NCBI RefSeq assembly: GCF_042678485.1 | Contig: NZ_JBHTKR010000003.1 | Coordinates: 434,001 to 498,000, forward strand | Source: Seohaeicola saemankumensis | GTDB taxonomy: Bacteria; Pseudomonadota; Alphaproteobacteria; Rhodobacterales; Rhodobacteraceae | Direction: 5' to 3' | Length of the DNA: 64,000 nucleotides | Part shown: one piece after another, positions 51,968-60,991 of the stretch | Position numbering within the stretch: position 1 is the first letter of the stretch | Layout: every line of letters starts with the position of its first letter | Notes under the pieces: generated by a model | What the model saw: only the letters and a program-made list of their open reading frames with translations | What the model was told of the DNA's origin: nothing | Databases searched by the model: none | Translations under genes and position numbers: made by a program

Positions 51968-52855
51968 ATGCCCCATGATGCCCACAAGGACTTCATCGCA
52001 CCCGCGCGCCAGACAGCGCAGGTCTGGCGCCTGGCGCTGGGGCTGGTCCTGATCGTGATCATCGTGGTCGGCTTGAATGCCCTTTTCAATCTGGCGGTCC
52101 GGCAGCTGGGGGCGGATGCGCTATACCGTGACATCAGCAGCCTTGACGCGCCGGGCCAGACCCCGGCCGGGGTGCTGGCGCTGCTTTACAGCTTCCTGTT
52201 CATGACGCTGGCGGCCGCGATCGTGACCCTGCAGCTTCACAGGCGCAACCCCTTGACGCTGCTGGGGCCCTGGCCATTGATGCTGCGGCAGTTCGGGGCA
52301 ACGCTGGCGGTTCTCATCGCGATTGCCATCATCATCATCGTCCTGCCGCCCTGGGGCTTTGCGGACCCGCTGGCGCCCGGCCTTTCGCCGCTGACCTGGA
52401 TCTTGCTGCTGCCTGTCTCTCTGATCGCGGTTCTGGTGCAGACCTCGGCCGAAGAGATCCTGTTTCGTGGCTACATCCAGCAACAACTGGCCGCGCGGTT
52501 CCAAAGCCCGCTGGTCTGGATGGTGGCGCCGGCCGTGATCTTCGGCCTATTGCACTATCGGCCGGATGCGGGTGCCAATGGCTGGCTGATCATGGCATGG
52601 GCTGCCGGTTTTGCCTTGGCGGCCGCGGATCTGACGGCGCGCGCGGGCACGCTGGGACCGGCCATTGCCCTTCACTTCATGACCAATGCCAGCGCGCTTC
52701 TGATCATGTCGGCCGAGGGCACCTTGTCCGGGCTGGCGCTGTTCAGATTGCAGGTCGACATGGCCGATCCGATCGCCCTGCGGCCCTACCTGGTGATCGA
52801 CGCGATGCTGATCCTGATCGGCTGGCTGGCGGCGCGGCTGGCGATTCGGCGCTGA
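51968..52855 (+). CDS. CPBP-family intramembrane metalloprotease (first of tandem pair)
   Basis: 295 residues, several membrane helices. The CPBP/Rce1-like motifs are EEILFRGYIQQQLA, FGLLHYRPDAG and ALHFMTNAS, supplying the catalytic Glu and metal-binding His residues. Such proteins cleave or bind membrane-embedded substrates, often linked to peptide maturation or immunity. ATG 51953 is also possible; 51968 is chosen as better spaced from GAGCAG. It overlaps the next, related gene by one base. Confidence 0.83.
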   Translation: MPHDAHKDFIAPARQTAQVWRLALGLVLIVIIVVGLNALFNLAVRQLGADALYRDISSLDAPGQTPAGVLALLYSFLFMTLAAAIVTLQLHRRNPLTLLGPWPLMLRQFGATLAVLIAIAIIIIVLPPWGFADPLAPGLSPLTWILLLPVSLIAVLVQTSAEEILFRGYIQQQLAARFQSPLVWMVAPAVIFGLLHYRPDAGANGWLIMAWAAGFALAAADLTARAGTLGPAIALHFMTNASALLIMSAEGTLSGLALFRLQVDMADPIALRPYLVIDAMLILIGWLAARLAIRR

Positions 52856-53799
52856 TGACCCGGCACCCCTATGATCCGCACTGGCGTTTCGTTCTGCCCG
52901 CGCGCGCACGGTCCGAGCCGAAGCTGCTGGTGATCGGTATCCTGATGGTCGAGGTGATGTATCTTGCCTCGCTCTACCTGATGGAGCCATTCCTGCAACT
53001 GGTGCCCTTGGCCAGCCCCGCAGAGGTGGCTGGTGGCACCAGTCCGCGCGGCCTGCTGATCCAGTTGTTCAGCTTCGTGGCCCTGGGCCTTGCCGTGGTG
53101 CTGATCAGCCGCAGGCTGCATGGGCGTGGCCTGGCCAGCCTGATCGGCCAACCGGGGCTTGCGCTGCAACAGATGCTGCAAGTCACCCTGCTGTTGAGCA
53201 TCGCAACGCTGGCCATCGAATTCATCCCGCCCGATATCGAACTGCTGTCGCTGGCGCAGATGCGCCCGCTGGGCCCCTGGCTGGCGCTTTTGCCGCTGGC
53301 GCTGGCAGCCCTGCTGATCCAGACCGGCGCAGAGGAGCTGTTCTATCGCGGCTATATCCAGCAACAGCTGGCGGCGCGCTTTGATCAACCCTGGGTCTGG
53401 CTGGTGCTGCCAAGCCTGCTGTTCGCCTCGGCGCATTATGCACCGGAACTGCCCCCAGTCCAGGCCGCGCATTACATGATCTGGGCGTTTGTCTTCGGCC
53501 TGGCCGCAGCGGACCTGACCGCGCGCAGTGGCACGCTGGGGCCCGCGATCGGATTTCACCTGGTCAACAACGCCTTGGCTTTTCTTCTGTTCGGCGAGGC
53601 GGGCGGCATGGATTCGGGGCTGGCGCTGTTTCTTTTCCCCTCGGATCCGAGTCAGTCGCTGGCGCCGCTGCCGACCATGCCGCACCCGCTGCCGTCAGAG
53701 GACAGTGACGCGATCGGCCTGTTCGATCCCGGATTCCTGATCGAGCTTCTGGGGATCGGCATGTTATGGGCCGGTGCGCGTATCGCCATTCGCCGCTGA
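52855..53799 (+). CDS. CPBP-family intramembrane metalloprotease (second of tandem pair)
   Basis: 314 residues. It repeats the same active-site blocks: EELFYRGYIQQQLAARF, FASAHYAPEL and GFHLVNNALAF, plus the shared LTARSGTLGPAIG. It is clearly paralogous to the preceding gene, with a longer N-terminus and an inserted proline-rich stretch near the C-terminus. Start and previous stop share one base (TGATG), so the two are translationally coupled and may form a heterodimer. The substrate is unknown. accD follows 81 bases later. Confidence 0.85.
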   Translation: MTRHPYDPHWRFVLPARARSEPKLLVIGILMVEVMYLASLYLMEPFLQLVPLASPAEVAGGTSPRGLLIQLFSFVALGLAVVLISRRLHGRGLASLIGQPGLALQQMLQVTLLLSIATLAIEFIPPDIELLSLAQMRPLGPWLALLPLALAALLIQTGAEELFYRGYIQQQLAARFDQPWVWLVLPSLLFASAHYAPELPPVQAAHYMIWAFVFGLAAADLTARSGTLGPAIGFHLVNNALAFLLFGEAGGMDSGLALFLFPSDPSQSLAPLPTMPHPLPSEDSDAIGLFDPGFLIELLGIGMLWAGARIAIRR

Positions 53800-53880
53800 T
53801 TGCATTTTGTCGCCCGAAGGCTTACCTCGAACCCTGAACCGTCCAAACGGACACTCGACCACGAAAAAGGCCCGTCGCCC

Positions 53881-54795
53881 ATGAACTGGATCACCAACTA
53901 CGTCCGCCCGCGGATCAACTCGATCTTCTCGCGCCGTGAAGTGCCCGAGAACCTGTGGACGAAATGCGACGAATGCGGAACGATGCTGTTTCATCGCGAA
54001 CTCAGCGACAACCAGAATGTCTGCACATCCTGCGGGCACCACATGGCGATCACGCCGCGCGCGCGCTTCTCGGCGCTGTTCGATGGCGGGATATTCAGCG
54101 AAGTGGCCGTGCCGGAACCGCTGGCCGATCCGCTGCACTTTCGCGACCAGAAGAAATACCCCGAACGCATGAAGGCGGCGCAGAAATCCACCGGCGAGCG
54201 TGACGCGATGCTGGTGGCAACCGGCGAGATCGGCCGCACCCCCATCGTTGCAGCCGCGCAGGATTTCAGCTTCATGGGCGGGTCCATGGGCATGTATGTG
54301 GGCAATGCGATCATCGCCGCCGCCGAGGAGGCGGTGAAGCTGAAACGCCCGCTGATCCTGTTTTCCGCCGCCGGTGGCGCGCGGATGCAGGAGGGGATCC
54401 TGTCGCTGATGCAGATGCCGCGATCGACCGTCGCGATCCAGATGCTGAAAGAGGCCGGATTGCCCTATATCGTGGTGCTGACGCATCCGACCACGGGCGG
54501 TGTGACCGCATCCTATGCCATGCTGGGCGACGTGCAGATCGCGGAACCGGGCGCACTGATCTGCTTTGCCGGGCCGCGCGTGATCGAACAGACCATTCGC
54601 GAGAAACTGCCCGAGGGATTCCAGCGGGCCGAATACCTGCTGGATCATGGCATGCTGGACCGCGTGACACCCCGCACAAAGCTGCGCGAGGAGTTGATCA
54701 CCATCACCCGGATGCTGACACGCCAGCCACCCGCCGTCTGGGGCGATCTGCCGGCGCCCGAAACGGCCGCGGCAAAGCCCGCCAGCGCGACCTGA
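53881..54795 (+). CDS. accD: Acetyl-CoA carboxylase carboxyltransferase subunit beta
   Basis: 304 residues. The N-terminal zinc ribbon uses CDEC and CTSC (about residues 29-52), followed by the carboxyltransferase fold with GGSMGMYVGNAI, FSAAGGARMQEGI and THPTTGGVTASYAMLGD. It partners AccA (17236-18198). ATG is fixed by the conserved MNWITNYVRP start. folC follows 7 bases later, the usual accD-folC order. Confidence 0.97.
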   Translation: MNWITNYVRPRINSIFSRREVPENLWTKCDECGTMLFHRELSDNQNVCTSCGHHMAITPRARFSALFDGGIFSEVAVPEPLADPLHFRDQKKYPERMKAAQKSTGERDAMLVATGEIGRTPIVAAAQDFSFMGGSMGMYVGNAIIAAAEEAVKLKRPLILFSAAGGARMQEGILSLMQMPRSTVAIQMLKEAGLPYIVVLTHPTTGGVTASYAMLGDVQIAEPGALICFAGPRVIEQTIREKLPEGFQRAEYLLDHGMLDRVTPRTKLREELITITRMLTRQPPAVWGDLPAPETAAAKPASAT

Positions 54796-54802
54796 TCCGA
54801 TC

Positions 54803-56077
54803 ATGGCGCATGCAGGATCGGACATCATCCTTGAACGGATGATGGCGCTTCATCCCAAGATCATCGATCTGACGCTGGATCGGGTCTGGCGGCTGCTGGC
54901 TGCATTGGACAACCCGCAGGACCGGCTGCCGCCAGTGATCCATATCGCGGGCACGAATGGCAAGGGCAGCACGCAGGCCATGATCCGCGCCGGGCTTGAG
55001 GCGGCGGGGCATCGCGTGCATGCCTATACCTCGCCGCATCTGGCGCGGTTCCACGAACGGATCAGGCTGGCCGGTGAGCTGATCACAGAGCAACACCTGA
55101 CCGAGATGCTTGAGGCGTGTTATGCCGCCAATGACGGTGCGAACATCACCTATTTCGAGATCACGACCTGTGCCGCGCTGTTGGCCTTTGCCCGCACACC
55201 GGCCGATTTCACCCTGCTGGAGGTCGGCCTGGGCGGGCGGCTGGACGCAACGAATGTGGTCGAAAAGCCTGCGCTATGCATCATTACGCCGGTCTCGATG
55301 GATCATGAGCAATATCTTGGCGACACCCTTGGAAAGATCGCGGGCGAAAAAGCGGGCATCCTGAAACGCGGCGTGACCTGCATCGTCGGCCCCCAGACCG
55401 ACGAGGGGCTTGACGCGATCGAGGCCAGCGCCGCGCGTGTCGGCGCCCCCCTGCTGATCCATGGGCAGCACTGGCATGTGGCGCGCGAAGGCGACCGGAT
55501 GATCTATCAGGACGAAAACGGGCTTCTGGATCTGCCCCTGCCAAACCTGCCCGGCGCACATCAGATCCAGAACGCGGGCGCAGCCCTTGCTGCCTTGCGC
55601 CATCTTGGGCAGCCGGATGTCACCTTTGAGGCCGCCGTCACAAGGGCGTTCTGGCCCGCCCGCATGCAAAGACTGCGCGAAGGCCCCCTTGTCGAACAAG
55701 CGCCCAAGATCGAGCTTTGGCTGGATGGCGGCCATAACCCCGCAGCAGGCGAGGCGATCGGCGCGCATCTTGCAACCCTGCCGAAGCGCCCCACGCATCT
55801 GATCTGCGGCATGCTCAACACCAAGGATATCGGCGGCTACCTGCGCCCGATGGCGCCGCATATCGACAGCCTGCTTGCGGTCAGCATTCCCGATACCGAA
55901 GCAACCCTGCCGGCGGCAGAGACGGCGGCGGCGGCAACACGTGCCGGGATCACCGCCAGCGTGGCCGCTTCCGTCGGCGCGGCGCTGGCCGATATCGCGG
56001 CACGCGACCCTCAGGCGCGGGTGCTGATCTGTGGATCGCTTTACCTGGCAGGGTCGATCCTGCGCGAAAACGGCTAG
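54803..56077 (+). CDS. folC: Dihydrofolate synthase/folylpolyglutamate synthase
   Basis: 424 residues. It adds glutamate to dihydropteroate and to folates. ATP loop IHIAGTNGKGSTQAMI is near residue 50, then AYTSPHLARFHERI, FEITTCAALLAFA, LEVGLGGRLDATNVV and the C-terminal LDGGHNPAAG. It directly follows accD. The product supplies tetrahydrofolate that the GcvT-type enzymes at 33745-39505 would need. Confidence 0.95.
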   Translation: MAHAGSDIILERMMALHPKIIDLTLDRVWRLLAALDNPQDRLPPVIHIAGTNGKGSTQAMIRAGLEAAGHRVHAYTSPHLARFHERIRLAGELITEQHLTEMLEACYAANDGANITYFEITTCAALLAFARTPADFTLLEVGLGGRLDATNVVEKPALCIITPVSMDHEQYLGDTLGKIAGEKAGILKRGVTCIVGPQTDEGLDAIEASAARVGAPLLIHGQHWHVAREGDRMIYQDENGLLDLPLPNLPGAHQIQNAGAALAALRHLGQPDVTFEAAVTRAFWPARMQRLREGPLVEQAPKIELWLDGGHNPAAGEAIGAHLATLPKRPTHLICGMLNTKDIGGYLRPMAPHIDSLLAVSIPDTEATLPAAETAAAATRAGITASVAASVGAALADIAARDPQARVLICGSLYLAGSILRENG

Positions 56078-56172
56078 GCTGCGGATCATCAGCGCCACAT
56101 CGGGGCAACTGCACGGGATCTCGGCATTTCGGGGGCGGGCGACGAATCGCGCCCTGCCCGAATCACTTTATG

Positions 56173-56202
56173 TTGACTGATTCGGACCGATTCCCCTATA
56201 TC
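56173..56202 (+). promoter_or_regulatory. Promoter of the exported rhodanese gene
   Basis: TTGACT (56173-56178), 17 bases, then CTATAT (56196-56201; TATATC with an 18-base spacer overlaps it). GATTC occurs twice in the spacer region. The predicted transcript starts near 56208, upstream of the terminator-like hairpin at 56222-56255. Confidence 0.6.
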
Positions 56203-56214
56203 TTGCCTATTCAT

Positions 56215-56255
56215 CGGGGCAAGCCCGTCTGCCAGTATCACGGGCTGTCTTTTTT
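56215..56255 (+). terminator. Terminator/attenuator in the rhodanese leader
   Basis: AGCCCGT (56222-56228) pairs with ACGGGCT (56240-56246), followed by GTC and six T. An upstream alternative, CGGG (56215-56218) with CCCG (56224-56227), would use part of the same arm and block it. It lies between the promoter and the ATG at 56272. Confidence 0.65.
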
Positions 56256-56271
56256 CTGGGGGATTTTCGTG

Positions 56272-56904
56272 ATGTTGCGCCGTTTGAGCCTTGTTTGTCT
56301 TTTTGTCAGTATGGCAACGCTTCCCGTGCTTGCAGAGCCGGTACGCATCACGCAGGACGTCGATGTCCGGACGATCGACCTGAATGGCACGACCATCGTG
56401 ATCGACCGGATACAGGACAGCGAGAACCGGCTTGAAGGGGACTTTGCCCGCACCTCTCGCCCCTGCCCGCCCTTCTGCATCACGCCCATGACCGCGGCCC
56501 CGGGTGTCGTCACCCTGGGCGAGCTTGAGGTGATGGATTTCCTGGAAACCCGCGTTTCGGCCGGCGAGGGTCTGCTGCTGGACAGCAGGCTTCCCGAATT
56601 CTTTTCCAAGGGCACGATCCCCGGCGCGATCAACCTGCCCTTCGCCACGCTTGATCCTGCCAATCCCTATCGTGACGAAATCCTCAAGGCGCTGGGTGCG
56701 ACCCTGACCGGCACCGAGTGGGATTTCTCGCAGGCCAGACAGCTTGCGGTCTTCTGCAACGGTCCCTGGTGCGATCAGGCGCCCCTGGCGATCCGGTATC
56801 TTCTGCAGGCCGGCTATCCTGCCGAAAAGCTCAGCTATTATCGTGGCGGGATGCAAGTCTGGCTGCAACTGGGTCTGAGCACCCATATACCGAGCGGAGG
56901 TTGA
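56272..56904 (+). CDS. Exported rhodanese-domain protein
   Basis: 210 residues. A signal peptide (LSLVCLFVSMATLPVLA, cleaved before EPV) is followed by a region with RPCPPFCITPM and a rhodanese-like domain: LLLDSRLPEFFSKGTIPGA and the active-site loop FCNGPWCDQAPLAI. The catalytic Cys of rhodaneses would be the C of FCNGPWC, here with a second Cys four residues on. It should act in the periplasm in sulfur transfer or thiol redox. The real start follows GGGGGA; the frame from 56170 runs through the leader. Confidence 0.8.
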   Translation: MLRRLSLVCLFVSMATLPVLAEPVRITQDVDVRTIDLNGTTIVIDRIQDSENRLEGDFARTSRPCPPFCITPMTAAPGVVTLGELEVMDFLETRVSAGEGLLLDSRLPEFFSKGTIPGAINLPFATLDPANPYRDEILKALGATLTGTEWDFSQARQLAVFCNGPWCDQAPLAIRYLLQAGYPAEKLSYYRGGMQVWLQLGLSTHIPSGG

Positions 56905-57008
56905 CCTTGTCCGCAACCGCTCAGCCCAGCACGACCTTGCATGCCTCCCAAGGCGTTTTGGGGTGCAAACCCGTTTTTGACAGTATCCGTCGTTTTCCGG
57001 AGAATTCC

Positions 57009-57833
57009 ATGTTTCGCGCCCTCGCCATCGCCAGCCTTTTCGCAGGGGTGACCGTTTCCCTTGTCCTGATCCAGTCGGATTCCGGAACGCCCCCGGCGCT
57101 GGACGGCGCGGGTGTGACGCGGTCTTCGGCGGGCTTCGATCAGCTGGCGATTGCGCCGGCGGTTGCGGCCCCGCAGGCGCTGACGTCTGTGCGAACAGCA
57201 GATCAGACCAGCGCAGGTCAGGCCGACGCACCCCCCCGGCAGGGGATCGCCGCGGATATGGATTTGCAGGCGATGACGCGGGGGGTTCTTGTGGAACTTG
57301 GCGTGACCCCACCGGCCCCGGCCGCAGGCGACACCCAGGCCGATGATCCCATGCGCGCGATGTCGATGTCCGCGCTGAGCGGGCTACGCAAGATGACCGG
57401 TCAGCCTGATCCCGCAGAAGCGACCATGACGTTCCAGACACTGATCGCGCGGGCCCTGCAGGCGGGTCAATCAGACGCCTATATCGACGCGCTGCTGAAC
57501 GAGGCCGCAACAAGCGGCGCAATCTCCGTGCCGGGCGCCCTGGTCACGGCAGAGGGACGTGTCGATACCCATGTCATCCTCAGCACCATCGTGGCCCAGG
57601 CCGCTATCGCCAGCGGCCAGGATGTCGCGGCCGTGGTTCCGTCAGGCAATCTGGCGCAAAGGGGCGGGCAACAGGTCTACACGGTCGGACCGGGCGACAG
57701 CCTTGGGTCGATCGCATTGCGATTCTACGGCGATATGGCGCGCTATACCGCGATATTCGAGGCCAACCGCGCCCTGCTGTCCAGCCCGGACAGTCTGCGG
57801 GTAGGACAGCGCCTGGTGATCCCCACGATTTGA
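57009..57833 (+). CDS. LysM-domain exported protein
   Basis: 274 residues. An N-terminal hydrophobic segment (FRALAIASLFAGVTVSLVL) is followed by a long low-complexity, alanine/proline-rich stretch and a C-terminal LysM domain (VYTVGPGDSLGSIALRFYGD, ending LRVGQRLVIPTI), which binds peptidoglycan. GGAG precedes the ATG. It follows the rhodanese gene by 104 bases and ends at a terminator. Confidence 0.85.
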   Translation: MFRALAIASLFAGVTVSLVLIQSDSGTPPALDGAGVTRSSAGFDQLAIAPAVAAPQALTSVRTADQTSAGQADAPPRQGIAADMDLQAMTRGVLVELGVTPPAPAAGDTQADDPMRAMSMSALSGLRKMTGQPDPAEATMTFQTLIARALQAGQSDAYIDALLNEAATSGAISVPGALVTAEGRVDTHVILSTIVAQAAIASGQDVAAVVPSGNLAQRGGQQVYTVGPGDSLGSIALRFYGDMARYTAIFEANRALLSSPDSLRVGQRLVIPTI

Positions 57834-57860
57834 CAGTTAAGGCAGGCAGGAGACGAAAGA

Positions 57861-57891
57861 GGGGCCGAACCAACGGCCCCCTTTCATTTTC
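57861..57891 (+). terminator. Terminator after the LysM gene
   Basis: GGGGCCG (57861-57867) with CGGCCCC (57874-57880), 6-base loop, then CTTTCATTTT. It lies between convergent genes; the minus strand has a weaker TCTTTC tail. Confidence 0.75.
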
Positions 57892-57912
57892 GGGACAGGG
57901 GTTTGCGCCGGA

Positions 57913-58395
57913 TCAGGCCCGCAGGCCGGTTTCGCGCAACATGCTGCGGCGCTTGGCCTCGTAATAGTAGCCGCGCGCATACCACATGACCGCGCGATCA
58001 TGGCTGCCATCGGCCAGCAGCCATGCCCCGCGCAGGTAGCGCACGGCGTAACGCAGGTTGGTTTCGGCATCCAGAAGGTCAGCGGGCTGCCCACGAAAGC
58101 CCATCGTGCGCGCCGTGGCGGGCAGAATCTGCATCAAGCCATAGTAGGGCCCGTTGCGCGCGTCGGGGCGATGGGTGCTTTCGCGCAGGATCACGCGCTG
58201 CACCAGTTCCACCGGCACATCGTTTTCGCGGGCGGCGGCCACGATCAGGCGGCGCAGCTGTGGCGTTTCGTTCGGATAAAGCGGGGTCGACCGGGTGGCC
58301 AGGTCTTCAGGCTCCGGGGGCGCAGATCGCGCACAGGCCGAAACGGCAAGGGCGGCGATCAGGCCAAGGGCGGCACGTCGGGAACAGGATACCAT
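57913..58395 (-). CDS. Lytic transglycosylase (lipoprotein)
   Basis: 160 residues, small for the family. A lipoprotein signal (AALGLIAALAVSAC) precedes an SLT domain: catalytic Glu in VILRESTHRPDAR, then YYGLMQILPATARTMGF and NLRYAVRYLRGAW. It cleaves peptidoglycan glycan strands from the outer membrane side. ATG at 58393-58395 is chosen; a TTG lies one codon upstream. Confidence 0.87.
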   Translation of the reverse strand: MVSCSRRAALGLIAALAVSACARSAPPEPEDLATRSTPLYPNETPQLRRLIVAAARENDVPVELVQRVILRESTHRPDARNGPYYGLMQILPATARTMGFRGQPADLLDAETNLRYAVRYLRGAWLLADGSHDRAVMWYARGYYYEAKRRSMLRETGLRA

Positions 58396-58488
58396 CAATG
58401 ACCTCGAAAAGGGTTCTGCCTTGCGCGTGATAGCCCGCGTTCCGACCGGACAGAACTGTTGTTTTCGGTATCGGCAAAGCGGCGCCGA

Positions 58489-59553
58489 TCAGACCCTGTC
58501 GCCCGCCCATTCCGCTGATTGCATCTCGCGCAGGCGGCTGGCGGTCCGTTCGAATTCGAACGTCCCCTCACCCTCGAGATAAAGGTATTCAGGTTCTGCG
58601 GCGGCCGAACAGATCAGCCTGACCTTCGCCTCATAGAGCGCGTCGATCAGGGTGACGAAGCGCTTTGCCTCGTTGAAGTTGGACCGCCCCAGAGTGGGGA
58701 TATTCTCCAGCACCAGAACACGCGCCGCTTCGGCCAGGGCCAGGTAATCGGCGGCCCCCAGGGGCTTGCCGCACAGATCGTAGAAAGAGGCGCGGGCGAC
58801 ACCGTTGCGAAAGGCGGGTATTTCCACCTGCCGCCCCTTCACATGCAGCGTCAGAGGGTCAGTGCCGCCCCCCGTCAGATCCTGCCAGACCTGCGCGATG
58901 GCCGCGCGCGCCGCGTCATTGACGGGGGTGAAATAGACAGGCGAGCCTGCCAGCCGGTCCTGTCGGTAGTCACGGTGGCTGACCAGCTCATGCACGACCA
59001 TCCGTTCCTTGAGCAGGGCGATGAACGGCAGAAAGATCTGCCGGTTCAGACCGTGCTTGTACAGATCATCCGGCACCCGGTTCGAGGTGGTGACCACGAC
59101 GACACCGGCCTTGAACAACGCCTCGAACAGGCGCCCCACGATCATCGCATCGGTGATGTCTGTGATCTGCATCTCGTCGAAGGCCAGAACCTTGACGCTT
59201 GCCGCGACATCGGCCGCAACCGGGGCGATTGCATCCTCGACGCCGCGCTGGCGCGCCTTGTGCATGCCGGTGTGGATTTCCTGCATGAAGGCGTGGAAAT
59301 GCACCCGTCGCACCGGCACATCAAGGCTTTCGACAAACAGATCCATCAGCATCGACTTGCCGCGCCCGACCCCGCCCCAGAGATAGAGACCGCGTGGCGG
59401 TTCAGGCGGTTTGCGGAACAGGCCACGCTTGACCGGCTGCGCCAGGGCCGCGCGAATACGCTCGAACTCGGGCAGGGCCTCAAGCTGGGCCTCGTCCGGG
59501 GTCAAGCGACCCTCCTGCACGCGGGCCTCGTAGATCTGGAGCAGTGTTTCCAT
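58489..59553 (-). CDS. zapE: Cell division protein ZapE (AFG1-like ATPase)
   Basis: 354 residues. Walker A is GVGRGKSMLMDLF (about residue 85), with RVHFHAFMQEIH after it, Walker B in VLAFDEMQITDI and VVTTSNRVPDDLYKHGLNR, all typical of the AFG1/ZapE family, which associates with FtsZ and the inner membrane. It is complete. The transglycosylase gene follows on the same strand 93 bases later. Confidence 0.92.
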   Translation of the reverse strand: METLLQIYEARVQEGRLTPDEAQLEALPEFERIRAALAQPVKRGLFRKPPEPPRGLYLWGGVGRGKSMLMDLFVESLDVPVRRVHFHAFMQEIHTGMHKARQRGVEDAIAPVAADVAASVKVLAFDEMQITDITDAMIVGRLFEALFKAGVVVVTTSNRVPDDLYKHGLNRQIFLPFIALLKERMVVHELVSHRDYRQDRLAGSPVYFTPVNDAARAAIAQVWQDLTGGGTDPLTLHVKGRQVEIPAFRNGVARASFYDLCGKPLGAADYLALAEAARVLVLENIPTLGRSNFNEAKRFVTLIDALYEAKVRLICSAAAEPEYLYLEGEGTFEFERTASRLREMQSAEWAGDRV

Positions 59554-59688
59554 GCCCTCTCCTTAGCCCGCGCCCCGTGCCGTGAAAAGACGCAGGGCAT
59601 CACGAAAGGTGATGATTGACCGCAGATTTCATCAATTGACGCTGCCAAGCATCGGCTTAAGGTCCGGCCACCATCCCAGGAGACCCCG

Positions 59689-60951
59689 ATGCACAGCGCC
59701 GCGCCCGCCAGACCCGCCTCGATCTTCACGCCTGTCCTGCTGGTCGGTTGCGCCATCATCATGGTGTCTTTCGCAATCCGGGCCAGCTTCGGCGTGTTCC
59801 AGATCCCGATTGCCGAAGAATTCGGCTGGCTGCGCGCCGAATTCAGCCTTGCCATCGCGATCCAGAACCTGGCCTGGGGCATCGGGCAACCCTTCTTTGG
59901 CGCGATGGCGGAAAAGCTGGGCGATCGCAAGGCGATCATCCTTGGCGCGCTGTTCTATGCGGCGGGGCTGGTGCTGTCGTCTTTCGCCGTGACACCGACG
60001 GCACATCAATTCTACGAAATCCTTGTGGGCTTCGGCATCGCCGGCACCGGGTTCGGCGTGATCATGGCCGTTGTCGGGCGCGCCGCATCGGATGAAAACC
60101 GTTCGATGAGCCTGGCCATTGCCACCGCCGCCGGTTCGGTCGGGCAGATCTTTGGCGCGCCGCTGGCCGAGTGGCTTCTGACGATGATGAGCTGGCAAAG
60201 CGTGTTTCTGGTCTTTGCCGCATCCATCCTTGCGGTGCTGTGCCTTCTGCCGCTGATGCGCGCACCCACACCCCCGGCCAGCCGCGCCGAGCTTGAACAG
60301 AGCCTTGGCGCGATCCTGAACAAGGCGTTTCGCGATCCGTCCTTTACCCTGATCTTCGTGGGCTTTTTCAGCTGCGGCTATCAGCTGGGCTTCATCACCG
60401 CGCATTTTCCCGCCTTCGTGACGGAAATGTGCGGGCCGATCCTGCCGGGCGGCGTGCTGCACGGTCTTGGCATCACCACGACCTCGGCGCTGGGAGCGGT
60501 CGCGATTTCGTTGATCGGTCTGGCCAATATCGCAGGCACGCTGGCCGCCGGATGGGCGGGCAAGTACTGGCCGCGCAAGTATCTGCTGGCGGGTATCTAC
60601 ACCGCGCGCACATTCGTCGCCGCCGCTTTCATCCTGACGCCGATCACGCCCGCGACCGTGCTGCTGTTTTCGGCGGCGATGGGGTCACTCTGGCTGGCGA
60701 CGGTGCCGCTGACCTCGGGGTTGATCGCGCATATCTACGGGCTGCGCTATATGGGCACGCTCTACGGCATCGTCTTCTTCAGCCACCAGCTGGGCAGCTT
60801 CATGGGTGTCTGGCTGGGTGGCAAGATGTATGACCTGACCGGCGACTACATGCTGGTCTGGTGGATCGGCATAGGCGTCGGTGCCTTCAGCGCCATCGTC
60901 CACTTGCCGGTGCGCGAAAAACCGATGCCACTTGCGGCCAAGGCGGCCTGA
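59689..60951 (+). CDS. MFS transporter
   Basis: 420 residues with 12 hydrophobic segments in two halves. The loop after helix 2 reads GAMAEKLGDRKAII, the usual MFS motif A. The overall look (SFAIRASFGVFQIPIAEEFGW at the start) resembles the monocarboxylate/oxalate-formate branch, so an organic acid or metabolite is likely. Single gene, divergent from zapE. A 10-bp duplication sits on its stop codon. Confidence 0.85.
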   Translation: MHSAAPARPASIFTPVLLVGCAIIMVSFAIRASFGVFQIPIAEEFGWLRAEFSLAIAIQNLAWGIGQPFFGAMAEKLGDRKAIILGALFYAAGLVLSSFAVTPTAHQFYEILVGFGIAGTGFGVIMAVVGRAASDENRSMSLAIATAAGSVGQIFGAPLAEWLLTMMSWQSVFLVFAASILAVLCLLPLMRAPTPPASRAELEQSLGAILNKAFRDPSFTLIFVGFFSCGYQLGFITAHFPAFVTEMCGPILPGGVLHGLGITTTSALGAVAISLIGLANIAGTLAAGWAGKYWPRKYLLAGIYTARTFVAAAFILTPITPATVLLFSAAMGSLWLATVPLTSGLIAHIYGLRYMGTLYGIVFFSHQLGSFMGVWLGGKMYDLTGDYMLVWWIGIGVGAFSAIVHLPVREKPMPLAAKAA

Positions 60952-60977
60952 GGCGGCCTGAGGCGGGACAACCCGCC
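60941..60977 (+). repeat. 10-bp tandem duplication and hairpin at the MFS gene end
   Basis: AGGCGGCCTG occurs at 60941-60950 and 60951-60960, spanning the stop codon, followed by the hairpin GGCGGG-ACAA-CCCGCC (60962-60977). No T-run follows. It separates convergent genes. Confidence 0.5.
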
Positions 60978-60991
60978 CGGGGCCGCGTCTA

